From NCBI GenBank assembly GCA_963576735.1, contig OY755178.1, forward strand, positions 2,108,001 through 2,172,000: a stretch of DNA of 64,000 nucleotides, in the 5' to 3' direction. The notes below the pieces were generated by a model. That model did no database searches. It was given only the letters and a program-made list of their open reading frames with translations, and was not told the DNA's origin. The translations under genes and the position numbers were made by a program. Positions within the stretch are counted from its first letter, which is position 1; each line of letters starts with the position of its first letter. Source of the stretch: Bedellia somnulentella (Eukaryota; Arthropoda; Insecta; Lepidoptera; Bedelliidae). Positions 42,401 to 54,400 of this stretch are shown piece by piece.

Positions 42401-45400
42401 GAAATCATTAGTTCTTATGTAATAAAGCAAACTATCAGTGTCTGTGTAACACAACTGTATACGTTCACCGTATATTTTTTTCATTACGGTATAGTGAAAA
42501 TAATAGAGGTGAGCCTTAGATAATTCCAAAATTGAGAATCCTATGTAAATAGGACGATCCAAAACCACATTTGACTTATTTAATTGAATCGCTACTAAGT
42601 TTTCTGAAAATATTGTTAAACTATTGAATTGTGGAGCACTTATGTATTTTTCGGCACCACACATTTTATTCGTAGTGTTAAATAAATCAGTCCATATATT
42701 GACGAGCTTAACATCCACTTGCTTTCTTTTGTTTTCTATTGTTTTTCCAAAAATAGAATTATTCTGTTTCTTAAAAAAGTCTTTTTCGAATTCTGATTTA
42801 GCGTTCTGTCTAAGACGAGTGTTTAGACTAATATAAGGCTCTAAAAAGTTGCTTTGTTTAAAAGAAAGAACTCTATGAATCTTGAGAAGAGTTAACCCAT
42901 TATTTAAACATTCTAGTAAATGAACATAATGAATAACAAATCGATATTTATTGTATAGATTCGCAATAAGCTTTGGAGTTTTACCTTTAATTTGAGAAAA
43001 TTTTTCGGCAGCAAATGGTAAATCACGATGAGCATCATGAATACTCTCAGGATAATGCAAGTCGACTTCAAGAATATAACCAAGATTTCCATCGATCTTT
43101 ACTTTTTTAATATCAAACTCGAATACCTCATCTGCTGTTAAAAATTTAAAATCACTTATGGGAAGTTTTTGCATCATTGCAAATCCGTATAAATTAACAC
43201 AATCAAGATATATTAGAAACGAACTTGGTTCTAGCTCATTATAAAGAGGTAAATACTTATTGTTAGCCCGAGCATACCTTAATGCGCATTGAGAAAGGCC
43301 CCCTCTTATTCCACTTTCAATCATTTGATACATCTCTACATTAGATATTAAATCTAATTCAATTTTGGTATAAAAAAGCATAGCATCCCAACTTAATGAT
43401 GGTGAAGAAACGTAATAACATGGATCTAAATTATAATAATACAGACTCATTTCTCTAAATTTCTCAAAAATGTCAGTCAGTATTAAGACATCACATTTCA
43501 AATATAAATCAGTATATTCTCCCAAATTCCGAATACTGAAAGTTTCCCACACTTTTAATGCATGTTGGTAATCTTCTGGTGATATATTTGTTGAGGTGAG
43601 TCTATTATAAAAGCACGACCGATCGGGTAACTGAGTTTCATTATATTTCTCCCAATTATCTACATAATCATAGCAATAGATACCTTTTTTACAAACTAAA
43701 TTAAAAAAAACATCGTCCGGGTAAAATTTTCGTAAATTCTTGAAATCATTAGGGCATAAAGTTTTAGCTAACTGATCTAAACCAGAACTTAAAAAGTTAA
43801 ACGAGTCAATGAATTTTAATTGCCCGATGTTTTTTCTATCAATAGGCACAAATTTCGTGAAAGATATGTACTTTTCTTTAGAATGCGGTATTAAATTAAT
43901 TCCGCCGAAAGTTTCAGATAGCTCTTTAATAAATAAATGACAATCGTAACCAGATAAGTTATGAAATATTATTGGAATAAAACTGCATTGCTTAGCGCTG
44001 AGATTGCAGTAACTATGGGCTGGACCTCTGTACTTGCCAGTGAAATGATCATGGTCTTTTACAATAATGTCTTCACTATTGAACTTAGTTTTGCAAATAT
44101 GACAAGTATCAGCGTTATTGTGCAGTATTTCTTCATCTGTAGAAAGAGCATCCATGATTCTCGATACCTCTAATAATTGATACAAACGCTTTATATCATT
44201 CGTAATTGATTCAACAAATCTTTTCGCACAATTTGGTCCACGATAAGAAATATAATCATTAAGTTCTGGTCTCGATTTACAACATATGTAATAAGCAAAG
44301 GCTGAAGCTTCATGTATTTGCACATTTTCACCGTTATTAGTTTTATTTTTATCTGAATATTCTCGTAATAAACTTTCAAAATCACCATAAATGACAATAG
44401 GAATTTTTTGAGTTCTTTCATAATGAGAAAATTGTAGTTTAGTATTTTCATCGGGAAGTATTGTAGTCCGGTCAATTTAGGCCTAAAATAAGGAGGAAGG
44501 TTACATAAATTCATAAGAAGCTGAAAATTGGCACAATTGTTCAAAACATGATTATAAATGAAACCTCAAAAGTCCCCATCGTTCCGAGGTGTGCTAAAAA
44601 TTTTACACGAGGTCAAAGGTAAAAAAAATGAGTTTATTGCGATTTTAAGCGAAACGGTGAGTTTTTTCGCAAAATCACCCAGTACAAAATTGTAGATCAG
44701 AAAATTCTCTACAAAAAAAATTTCAATATTTTTTTTCCTAAAAGCCACCATTTTGAAGATATAACGCGTTGAAAAGTTCGATCATTGGTTATCTTCATAC
44801 TTTGCACATGTACGCCACGTATGAACATCACTTATAAAAATGACTTACTTCAATGTGCTAAAGTTTTTAAAAATAGTGACTTAACTCAACCAGACGTTAT
44901 CAACAGCGGAATTCAATTTCTTCTCGCTATGTACGGAGCTCCTAAAAAAACCACTTGCTTAGATAAGTTGCGATACGCAACTTTTGTTAAAAATACGCGT
45001 AATAAAAAGCAAGTACAACTAGCTGTTTTACCTCCAACCTCAGTAGCTGCTCACCAACATTTATTTCGGGTATATTACCAAGTTCAAGTGTGGCTTGGTA
45101 ATCAGCTGGACCCTAAAGACTGGGGTTGGAAGTTGGTCGACAATACATTAGAGCCAGTTCTAACTTTACTTCCACCAGCACCTGAGAAACTTCTCAACTC
45201 AATATTTTGCAACTGTAAAAAAGGTTGTAATGCTAAATGTGGATGCAGAAAAATTGGACTGTTTTGTTCCCTGGCATGCACAAACTGCCAAGGCCGATCG
45301 TGCTCTAATGTTGAGTCAGCTAATCTAGAAGACTCATATGATACCAATGAGGAATCGCTAGTGGGACAGTTAACTGTGAAATAAAAGAAAAAGAAGAAGA

Positions 45401-48400
45401 AGACGAAGAACAAGAAACAGTAATCCTGGAAAATTACGAATCAGACGAGGAATATTAATCATTTCATTTTCAATTACACCGCCATTATTTTAACCAACCG
45501 CTATGTACAATAATATTTTACAATAGTTTTAAAACAAATAAAATCACTGCAGACCCGTGGAATAGGCCTACAGGGGATACCACGTTAAAATAAAACGCGC
45601 TAACTACACTACCTCATAGGTGGCGTGGAAACGTGTGTAAAGTATGAAGATTACCAATGATCGAACTTTTCAACGCGTTATATCTTCAAAATGGTGGCTT
45701 TTAGGAAAAAAATTATTGATATCTTTTTTGTAGAGAATTTTCTGATCTACAATTTTGTGCTGGGTGATTTTGCGAAAAAACTCACCGTTTAGCTTAAAAT
45801 CGCAAAAAACTAATTTTTTGACCTTTGACCTCGTGTAAAATTTTTAGCACACCTCGGAACGATGGGGACTTTTGAGGTTTCATTTATAATCACGTTTTGA
45901 ACAATTGTGCCAATTTTCAGCTTCTTATGAATTTATGTAACCTTGAATGTATAAATTGACCGGACTAATTGTGCGTATTTTTGAGCAACCATGATCGAAC
46001 AATTTTTCCTCGCTACTAAAATAAGTAAAACATTCATCACACAAGTATATTTTACATTTGTGTTGAGTCAACTGGTCGCGAACAAGTCTTTCAAAATCTT
46101 TTATTAAACAGAAATGATTTTGAACACCATTGCTAAAATATAACAAATTAACATGATTGAGTTTACGTCGTGGGGTTTTATATAGGGGACCCATTATTTG
46201 TTCACCGTTTTCTACACCGTAAATATTAACACTAATGTGAGAATTATTTTTCTCAAATAATTTAATACTCTGAACACTGGGAGGAAAATCCATACCAGAT
46301 ATATCATATAGATTCGAATAATGCGGATATGAAGTCGTTCGATTGGGGTTGTCTTTCGCTGGAAAAATGTGAGCTGTTATACACCACAAAAAACAACGAT
46401 CGTCATTATTCTTTATATTCAAACACGCTTTTTTACTAGATATTTTCATCGGTAAAGCAATGTACGAACCAGCTCGTAAAGGATTATATTTATTGATGTT
46501 TATTTCTAAATGGTGCACGGAATCTAAAGTCCACCCTGATTCTGACTGTTCAAATTCAGAACTTTTCGTCAGAAGTATTTCAGTAAACTGCGCGTATAAA
46601 GAAACAATATCAGTACTTTGAAAAACTGCTTCATACTTGCTATTAAAAGATTTCAAAGACTTTTCATTATTCTTAGGTAAATAATATGTTGCGAAGAGTT
46701 CTAAGTTCACTTTAATTGTTTTATGTTCCATAAGATTTAATTTTATAATTTCACAAACTGTGTTAGCAAACTGTGATAGAAAATATTCAGGAGTATTTGT
46801 TGCTGCTGAAATGGGGTTAACCTTGTAACTAGCAATCCTGCCTTGAAAAGCTGTTGCTATTAATTGAACATTCTTAAATTTAGAACGAAGTAAGCAATTG
46901 GACTTATGAATATTTGATTTCTTGTGTGGTGAAAGTTTGGGCACAAAAAAGTTGCAATCTTTACAAAAATACATTATTCTATGTTAAAAATTATTACCTA
47001 CCTATGTCAATTTTATTGCTTGTGATAAATATATAGTAACGTTAAGCAGTACGAGATTTATGAAATATTGTTTATTCAAATTATGAAATAGAAGGAAGAA
47101 AATATAATTGAAATAATTAACCAAATTAAATTGTATCAGATTATATTATATTGATTAATAGTAATTTAAATTACAACTTATAATTAATATATATTATCAA
47201 TTTCTTAGTAGGTAGTCGAGTTTATATATTGATTAATAATTGTTTAAAATACAACTTAAAATTAACATATTACGAATTTCTTAGTAGGTAGTCGAGATGT
47301 AAAATAAATTGCTGCCCACCATTTGTTAAGAAAATAAAAGAGATTAAAATAATGAAAACAGGATCTAATTATGGAATACGAACTAAAACAGTTATGAGTT
47401 CAAAACACATTACTCGCGTATAATACAGGTTGGACGTGTTTTAATTCGTCCCTGCCTGCTATGACAGCAGTATTAAGCGCTTTCCAAAAGCGCGTATCAG
47501 TGTCGGTTCCGAGTTTCAATGTTAACAATGAATGTTTCCAGCGCTCATTGGCAGCAATTTTTTCCACCTCCCGCGTCTGGTATACTTTGATTTCAACAAA
47601 GTACTCCCCTACTTTGACAGGGTCGGATTGGGTCGTGTAGCCGCCTGCGACGCGCTGACTCAGCCAACTGCGCAACGGCACCGCACGCGCTGGCTCTCGT
47701 TTCGGCTCGGGCTAAAAATTATTAACAATCTTATCAGTATTTGTACAGGGAAATCGCGAAAATAATCTTTGATAATAACCTAAAATAACGAAATTTAATT
47801 TATTTGATGTTTTTGTAGTATGATCGAGTAGGGATAATGTTAATTATGCAGCGATTTATTATAATTTAGTTGTTTGTTGTATAACTAGAACTTCACCTCC
47901 TCATTGGTCCTCAAAAAAGAATAAGCAAAGCAGAACTTACCTCCGATCTCTTATTTGTTTTTACGGGCGGAGCCTCTTCACGTTCACTTTCGGAACTGGA
48001 GCTGAGAAACAGCTCCCGCTCTGGTAACAGTGCAGAAGCGACGGCGACTGCCGGTGATGGCGATGATATTGCTGTCGCTTCGGGCTTCTTGCGGCTGTAG
48101 GTGCGTTTCTTTTTGCCCTCCACCGCACCAGAGTTGGTTTTCTTGGGCTGTGTTGTTAGTGGTGCGGGTGTCGCAAAGCCGCTACCGCTAGCTACGTCTT
48201 CTTCGGTCCAGAAAGGATTTAACGAACACCTGAAATAAACAAGTTTATTATGAAATTTCATCAAATACATTACATACGTGTACTTGCACTATTAGTTCCC
48301 CACCATTAAGGTAGGCAGAGACTATCGATCGCCGAATAAATTACACTTGTTCTTAAAATAGAAAATTAAACCGATTCTCCTTTATTTATGAAATAAAGAT

Positions 48401-51400
48401 GTGAAGCAAGATACGTATGGAGCAAGTTTCAAAATTCAAATAAAAAAATAAAATAAAGTAATACTTACATACTTGTGAAATTTTCTTGTTGCACCACACG
48501 TCACAGATAAAACAAAATAGGAGAGCACTACGATCGCTTATGTATATAGCGAGCAGAAATGGAGCAATTAAGCCCCTAATCCAGTATTTATATTCAGCAA
48601 TTGTAAAGACAACTCCACAATGTAGAAAAAATCAAAATGCATCGATTCAAAACAGAACCGTATATATAAAAAAGTTCCTTATTTGATCTAAGCATAAGGC
48701 ACATTTTTAAGTTGATCACAATAGAGTGAATGTGCACACGTCTTAGTGTTCCAATATTTATACTTATATTTTGTTTATATATTAATTAATTATGTGTAGT
48801 GTAGTGTAGGCCTTAACTGAAAACCAGTGTTTTGCCACTTGGCAATATCAAGCACTGAGTTAGGACCTAGTTTGTGTTACCATAGCACTAATTTTAAGTT
48901 TAAAATATTGTTTTTTTTTTCACTTTATGTATTGTTTTTCATATTGTATGTGGTGTTATGTTAACATAAATAAACGAGTTATCTATCTATCTACCTATCT
49001 ATCTATTTACTGCTGATGCAGCAAAACAGTTGAGATATGATACATGAATCAAAAAAGGAATCGCTTTGTACTTATGCTGACATATTATTATTTTTGTTGG
49101 AAAAGAACTATGATAAAAATAAATTAAGTCATTAATTTTGAATCCAAATTGTCATGTTATATAACCATTGCTTAAGAAAGAAAAACAAGAACTATTTCCC
49201 TTTATCTAAACTCGTAATTATACTTAAATAAGATTTATTCGTTAACGTATTTATATGTTTTGATATGTAAAAGTTTGAGCAAAAAAAAAATGAATTACGA
49301 ATCACTTTTTATAAATCGTTTAAAAAGAGAAAACCGCAGCTAAATCGGTTCAGCCTAACGAAATTGCGAACGAAATTACATACATACTTTTATGTGTAAA
49401 CGTGCGAACCTTCCATTTTAGTGTAAGTTTATATAACTTAAGTTTACTGTTAAGTCTGACAAATACTATGCTAAATATCGCATCAAAATTTTTGAAATTA
49501 GTTAAAGATAAAAACCAATAGAGTCTACTCCGAAAACGAAACCTTTATAATTATTTCGGTCATATGGGTTAACAAATATTTTAACTATAATCCAATAAAA
49601 GTATGCTTGTATGTATTCGCATACTATCATTAATTACTATTTGCATCCTAAAAAAGTATTTTTTTCTGCATTGTAAGCGCCATCTTATGACGAAGCGAAT
49701 GTAACAATTTCAAACAGGTTAAAGATTGCATTTTACTTACTATTTATTAATTATTTATTAAGTACCGAAAGGTTTGAATAGATGTCGCAATTAATGATAT
49801 GTTATTATTAGTGTTTCGTAACATTGCTTCATCTTTGTTTCTATCATATTTGTATTTAATCATATGAAGTAAGTTATTATGAAATTAAATAGAACTAAAA
49901 ATCTACTTCAAATTTGATGATATTAAGTAAGTCCGATATATTTAGTTATCAGTCTCTATATGTGTTTTACGCTAGCGCTCAACTAGATGGCGCGAATAAT
50001 AACATAGTCATAGTTACAACAAAAGTTGATTGATTTCATCATGTTAAAGTGATATCTCAATAAAAAATTTACTCATTTAATATTGGAAATGTCAGAATTA
50101 TTATTTTAAGCTATTATTATCAGGTTATAGATGAAAACATACCAAATTATAGCCAAAACATCTACATCGTGGTATTAGCATTTTCTCTTCTATTAGTATA
50201 TAACACAAATGTGATACACGTTTTTCAATGCGATGACTCAGAACCCACTAAGATATGAACTTATTATATAATGATTGTGAATGTGAATTGTGAATAACGA
50301 TATAAAATTATGATGTGCGATGATCCAGACTATGTTACATTATACAATAAAAATTGTGAATAAATCAATCAACTGAAAACTTTATATACATTTGTTATGA
50401 AAATATATAATATGAATTTTGAAATATCTTCTACATTACGAGATAAATAATATAGATAAATTGATCAAGAATAATAAAATTCAATTTTATCCCTGCAGTG
50501 AGCGCCATCCTAAATCAAATAAAAACTATAGCGCAAGCTGCAGGGATAATCAGGCAGAACGATTTTGCTATTTTTCAAATAAAAATGTGAAATTGTACAG
50601 ATAAATCAAATAAATACATCTGTAGAATATGATAGTTGTAATTAAATAACGGATAAAATACACAAATACATCTGGTTGAAAAAAAGGCACTTAAAGATTA
50701 GAGGGACTATATAGATTTGAATTGCTGTGCAAAAAGTGGATCGATCTGCAAATATAAATTCACAAACAAAATATAATTTTGATGAAAAGCAATGAGAGAT
50801 TGGGGAGGACTAGATCAATTCACCCGAGCGAAGCGAGGGTGAATTGATCTAGACTCCCCAATCTTTACCTACTATCTTACACGATGTTAAAAAATCGAAT
50901 GACGTAATAACGTCATAAGAAACAGGCTAAGAAGAAAGTTGACAACACAGTGCACATGTAGACTATGCGCTTTTAGCGATAATGTCTCTATCGCTTTCCG
51001 CAGTTACTATGGCGGAACGTGACAATTTTTGATGCGTGCATGTTTGTCGCTTCAAAACTACAAGAAAACACAGAATACCCAAGACAAGACAAAATATTGC
51101 ATAAGTTAGTTTTACTGTAATACAGTTTGTAACATAATAATATGTCAGTCGCAACAACTCTTCTTTGATTTTTTTCTCTGTAACCAACTTCATCAACACC
51201 GAGAGGCTCCTACAAGGCGGATCATAAAATATTAGACAGCAGCATCCATATAGAGGGCTACTCTTGCACATTTGGCACTTTATGGCTACATCGGCAGTTC
51301 ACAATGACAAAAATATATAAACGTACACATACCAATCAATAGTGCAACAGTTGATGAGCGAAGGAAACATCCTCAGCCGGTCTCTGAACGAGTCGCCTAT

Positions 51401-54400
51401 CGGAGACATGGCGAGCACGATCCGCAGGTTTGCTTTCACTCGTTCTACATAGAACCCAAACATCGCTAACGGGGTTGTCTCGATTTTCTTGCCCTGAAAG
51501 TATAATAGGTAGTTAAATGGATTAATTTACTAGGATGTATTTAAGTAGTGTTCATTTCATATAAGCGAAATGAGGAAATTATATACTGGTTGTTTGCCTC
51601 GAAGGAACACTTACTTTTTTCTTATAATCACTTCCTCACATTCCTCAAACTTCTAATACATGGTCTTTTATTCTGCTGACTTTTGCCTTTACAAAACATT
51701 TTCTATTCGATACATGACAATATTGCTTAGCCGATCTCTACTACTAATACTATATTATAAGCTCTTGAGACCACTCACCGTCTCCCGAACAGCCTGTTGC
51801 ATCTTATCCATAATCTCCACCTTCTCATCGTTCCCATACAAGTTGGGTATATCCCCAGTATTCAACAACATATTGATATCCTCCACCATTCCCTCATACA
51901 CGATCTGGTTGTCCGCAAACAGGAACACCATGGGCTTGCCGAGGATTCCTGCGCTCATTAGCAGCTTTCTGATGTCGTCTCGCCATTCGTTTTGGCCGTA
52001 TACGCGGGATATTTCGATCTGAAATGTTAATTCGTTTGTAAGATGTTGTGGTTTGTAAGAACAAATAATACGAGGTATTACCAAAGATAATATACGCAGT
52101 TGTCTCGGAGTCTATTCGAGACAAACAAAGGAACAATTTAAATCTTTTTGTTCATGAAAATCTCATAAAGGAAAGAAAAATTTCGACACAGGCGGGGATC
52201 GAACCCGCGACCTCGGGTAAACGCCCCGACGCTCTTGAAACAATCTTGAAATTTACAACTGTCCGGTGTATTGCAAGTTACAAGATTATCTTTTTAAGTC
52301 ATATTTTTTTAAGACTATCTTTGCGGGCGGCTTTTAGCCACTACTCGGGTTAGCCAATATATTCTTAAGTAGTTTATACGAAACTGCAGACTATTCATAA
52401 ATTTAGTTAAGCTTAACGCAAATTGGCTAGGTAATTCAAAACTGTTATGTTTCTTACCTGTCTAACATTCATTTCCAGAATACTCGCGGCCAATTTCACA
52501 GCACTACTTCGACCGCTTCCACCAACACCCACTAGAAGAAGATTACCTGGAAACGTTATATTTATGAATATAATTATTATTTGATGTTGTGTAGTGTCGG
52601 CTTATAATATCACCACCCCATTTCTTCCGGTGGGTGTACGTAAGAGGCGACTAATGGTATTGGGGCTTTCAGGGATTATTGGTCGATGAGGTTGGAGACC
52701 CATCACCAGAGATGCGATTTATTTGAAATACTTCTATTTAAAATGCAAGTACAAAATGCAAAATACCTATTTTGTATTTGGCATTTAAATACCTTTTAGT
52801 AAGAAACATTTTGTATTTTATTTGAAATACCTTTCGATATGTATTTTGTATTTTTAATATTCATTTCAAAATGCAAAATACTTTATAACTAAGTTTAGCC
52901 AATATTAATAGTCAAACGAAATGAAATGAACGAATGACGCTTATAATGCCGCTGAGGGTGCGTTCGGCTGTTCGCGTCATCAACAAACGTTATTCCACGC
53001 GCTCAGAGTGCTCACGTTAGCGAGCATGGATACTGTCAGCGCAAACGTTAAAGTGACATTTGACAGCTACTTCGAATTACCCGCGCCTGTTCGTTTGCCG
53101 CCAAATTACTTAGTTTGACATTTGGGACTCTGAGCGTACTAAAAGTAGTCCCTAAAGATAGAGTCCGGTACATCGACGCCATAACTTGTCAAATGTCTAT
53201 CTTTTAAAATACAACACATCCCTACCTAGTTCATCACCAGTAGAAAGACTTTTTTCGTATGGTGGGATGATTATGAGACCCCACAGAAGAAAAATGAGTG
53301 ATGATCTATTCGAACAACTGGTATTGTCAAAAAGCGTATTAAATAAAGAAAATTGATGTTTAGACTGTATAGTCTTTCCTTTTCTTTTCGTTAGTCTAGT
53401 TTTTTACATTATTTAAAGTGAGTATTGTTATTATTAATAACAACAGAATTTATTGATACGCATACTGATAAATATAACATAACATAACATAAACGTTCAC
53501 GCCGTTTATCCCCGAAGGGGTTGGCAGAGGTACCAATACTCCTGAACTCACATGGCAAGTGCCATCTAGTTTCCAGAGAAGGTACCCACGTTTTGCTTAG
53601 ACAGTGTACTCACGTGATAGGGGGCAGGCCTATCGCCGTTTTGAACGAATACACTGTCACATGACTAAATACAACTCAGCCATGTGGGTTTCCTCACGAT
53701 GTTTTCCCTCACCGTTAGCAACCATGATAAATTAACCACACATATGACTTTAGAAAAAACAAATTGGTGTAGGCCCGTCCCAGGATTGCAACTCACGCCC
53801 TTCTGTTTTCGGGCGGGTGTTCTACCCACTGGACTATCATGTCGCTTTTGATATAATAAATATCAATATCATTCAATTTGGTCAAAAAGTATTTTATTTT
53901 GAAAAAGTATTTTGAAAATACCTATTTTGCATTTAGCATTTGAAATACAAAACGTAAAACTATTTGGTATTTTGCATTTGAAATAGGAAATTTGAAAAGT
54001 ATTTTGCATTTTGTATTTAAATGCTTTTTTAAACCTATTTTGTACATCTCTGCCCATCACCAACAACCTTTATTTTGCCATCTTTTCCCCACTCAACTTT
54101 CCAAAAGTGGCTGAGGAATTTTTAATTCCTTGTTTCTGGCTTCCCCTTCTAGGGATTTATAGCCGTACGTATATGTATATGTATTGTATGTATAATTAGT
54201 ATTTGTATTAGATATTTCATCATCAGATCTCATACCAGTCTACCGGAAATTAAGATGTTTACTGAGCTTAGATGAGCACGTTAGCTCGTCGTTCCTGGGG
54301 ACCATAAAGTAAGCATTTGTTACGTCTGCTGATTCTCACTAGATCAGGGTGGTGGATTATGCAAAAATAACCCTATTCAGGGTGGGCTAAAGCGGCTCGG

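Larger units (their letters stand above)
41969..46974 (-). pseudogene. Polinton protein-primed DNA polymerase B, split by a TIR element
   Basis: Family B DNA polymerase that replicates the element from protein-primed ends. The N-terminal part (46974-45968) starts with a C2H2-like finger (C4, C7, H17, H23). The C-terminal part (44463-41969) carries the exonuclease YGDFESL motif, an HNH/endonuclease VII-like zinc motif ([27 protein letters not shown]), [12 protein letters not shown] (motif A), [11 protein letters not shown] (motif B) and [11 protein letters not shown] (motif C). The 1,504-bp insertion at 44464-45967 interrupts the gene between the N-terminal region and the exonuclease. Removing it and one ATTG leaves 3,498 nt, divisible by three (1,165 codons plus stop). 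All catalytic motifs are intact. Confidence 0.93.
29565..50873 (-). mobile_element. Polinton/Maverick element (adintovirus-like), 21,309 bp
   Basis: Self-synthesising DNA transposon. It begins AGTAGGTAAAG and ends CTTTACCTACT, with inverted repeats of about 240 bp (29565-29800 and about 50635-50873), and is flanked by a 6-bp direct duplication ATCTTA (29559-29564 and 50874-50879). A 6-bp duplication and AG/CT ends are the known Polinton signature. It carries polymerase B, packaging ATPase, retroviral-type integrase, adenain-like protease, and penton and hexon-type capsid genes, the set shared with adintoviruses. Three younger TIR elements (2,590, 1,625 and 1,504 bp) are nested inside. Without them it would be about 15.6 kb, a normal size. 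It sits in the dynein intron between exons 8 and 9, with its main gene block in the host gene's direction. Confidence 0.97.
52707..54052 (+). mobile_element. Non-autonomous hAT derivative (1,346 bp)
   Basis: Ends CAGAGATG / CATCTCTG, with an 8-bp target duplication CCCATCAC (52699-52706, 54053-54060). Subterminal regions are filled with variants of 'aaatacaaaatgcaaaatac'. A plus-strand remnant at 53211-53357 encodes [20 protein letters not shown] and [14 protein letters not shown], the hATC end of a hAT transposase, so it is an internal-deletion derivative. A SINE-A copy is nested at 53475-53848. Confidence 0.9.
52590..54185 (+). repeat. SINE-B split by a hAT derivative
   Basis: 5' part 52590-52706 and 3' part 54053-54185 are one SINE-B copy interrupted by the element at 52707-54052. 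Confidence 0.85.

Noticed and set aside
29565..50873. Free adintovirus genome or contamination
   Set aside because: Target duplication, flanking dynein exons that join in phase, and nested host transposons show it is an integrated element.
50963..51271. Open minus frame with a hydrophobic stretch as a membrane protein gene
   Set aside because: Lies in a host intron, with no start context, splice signals or family match.
52180..52262. tRNA gene
   Set aside because: B-box-like motif present, but no closable acceptor and anticodon stems; fits a SINE remnant.
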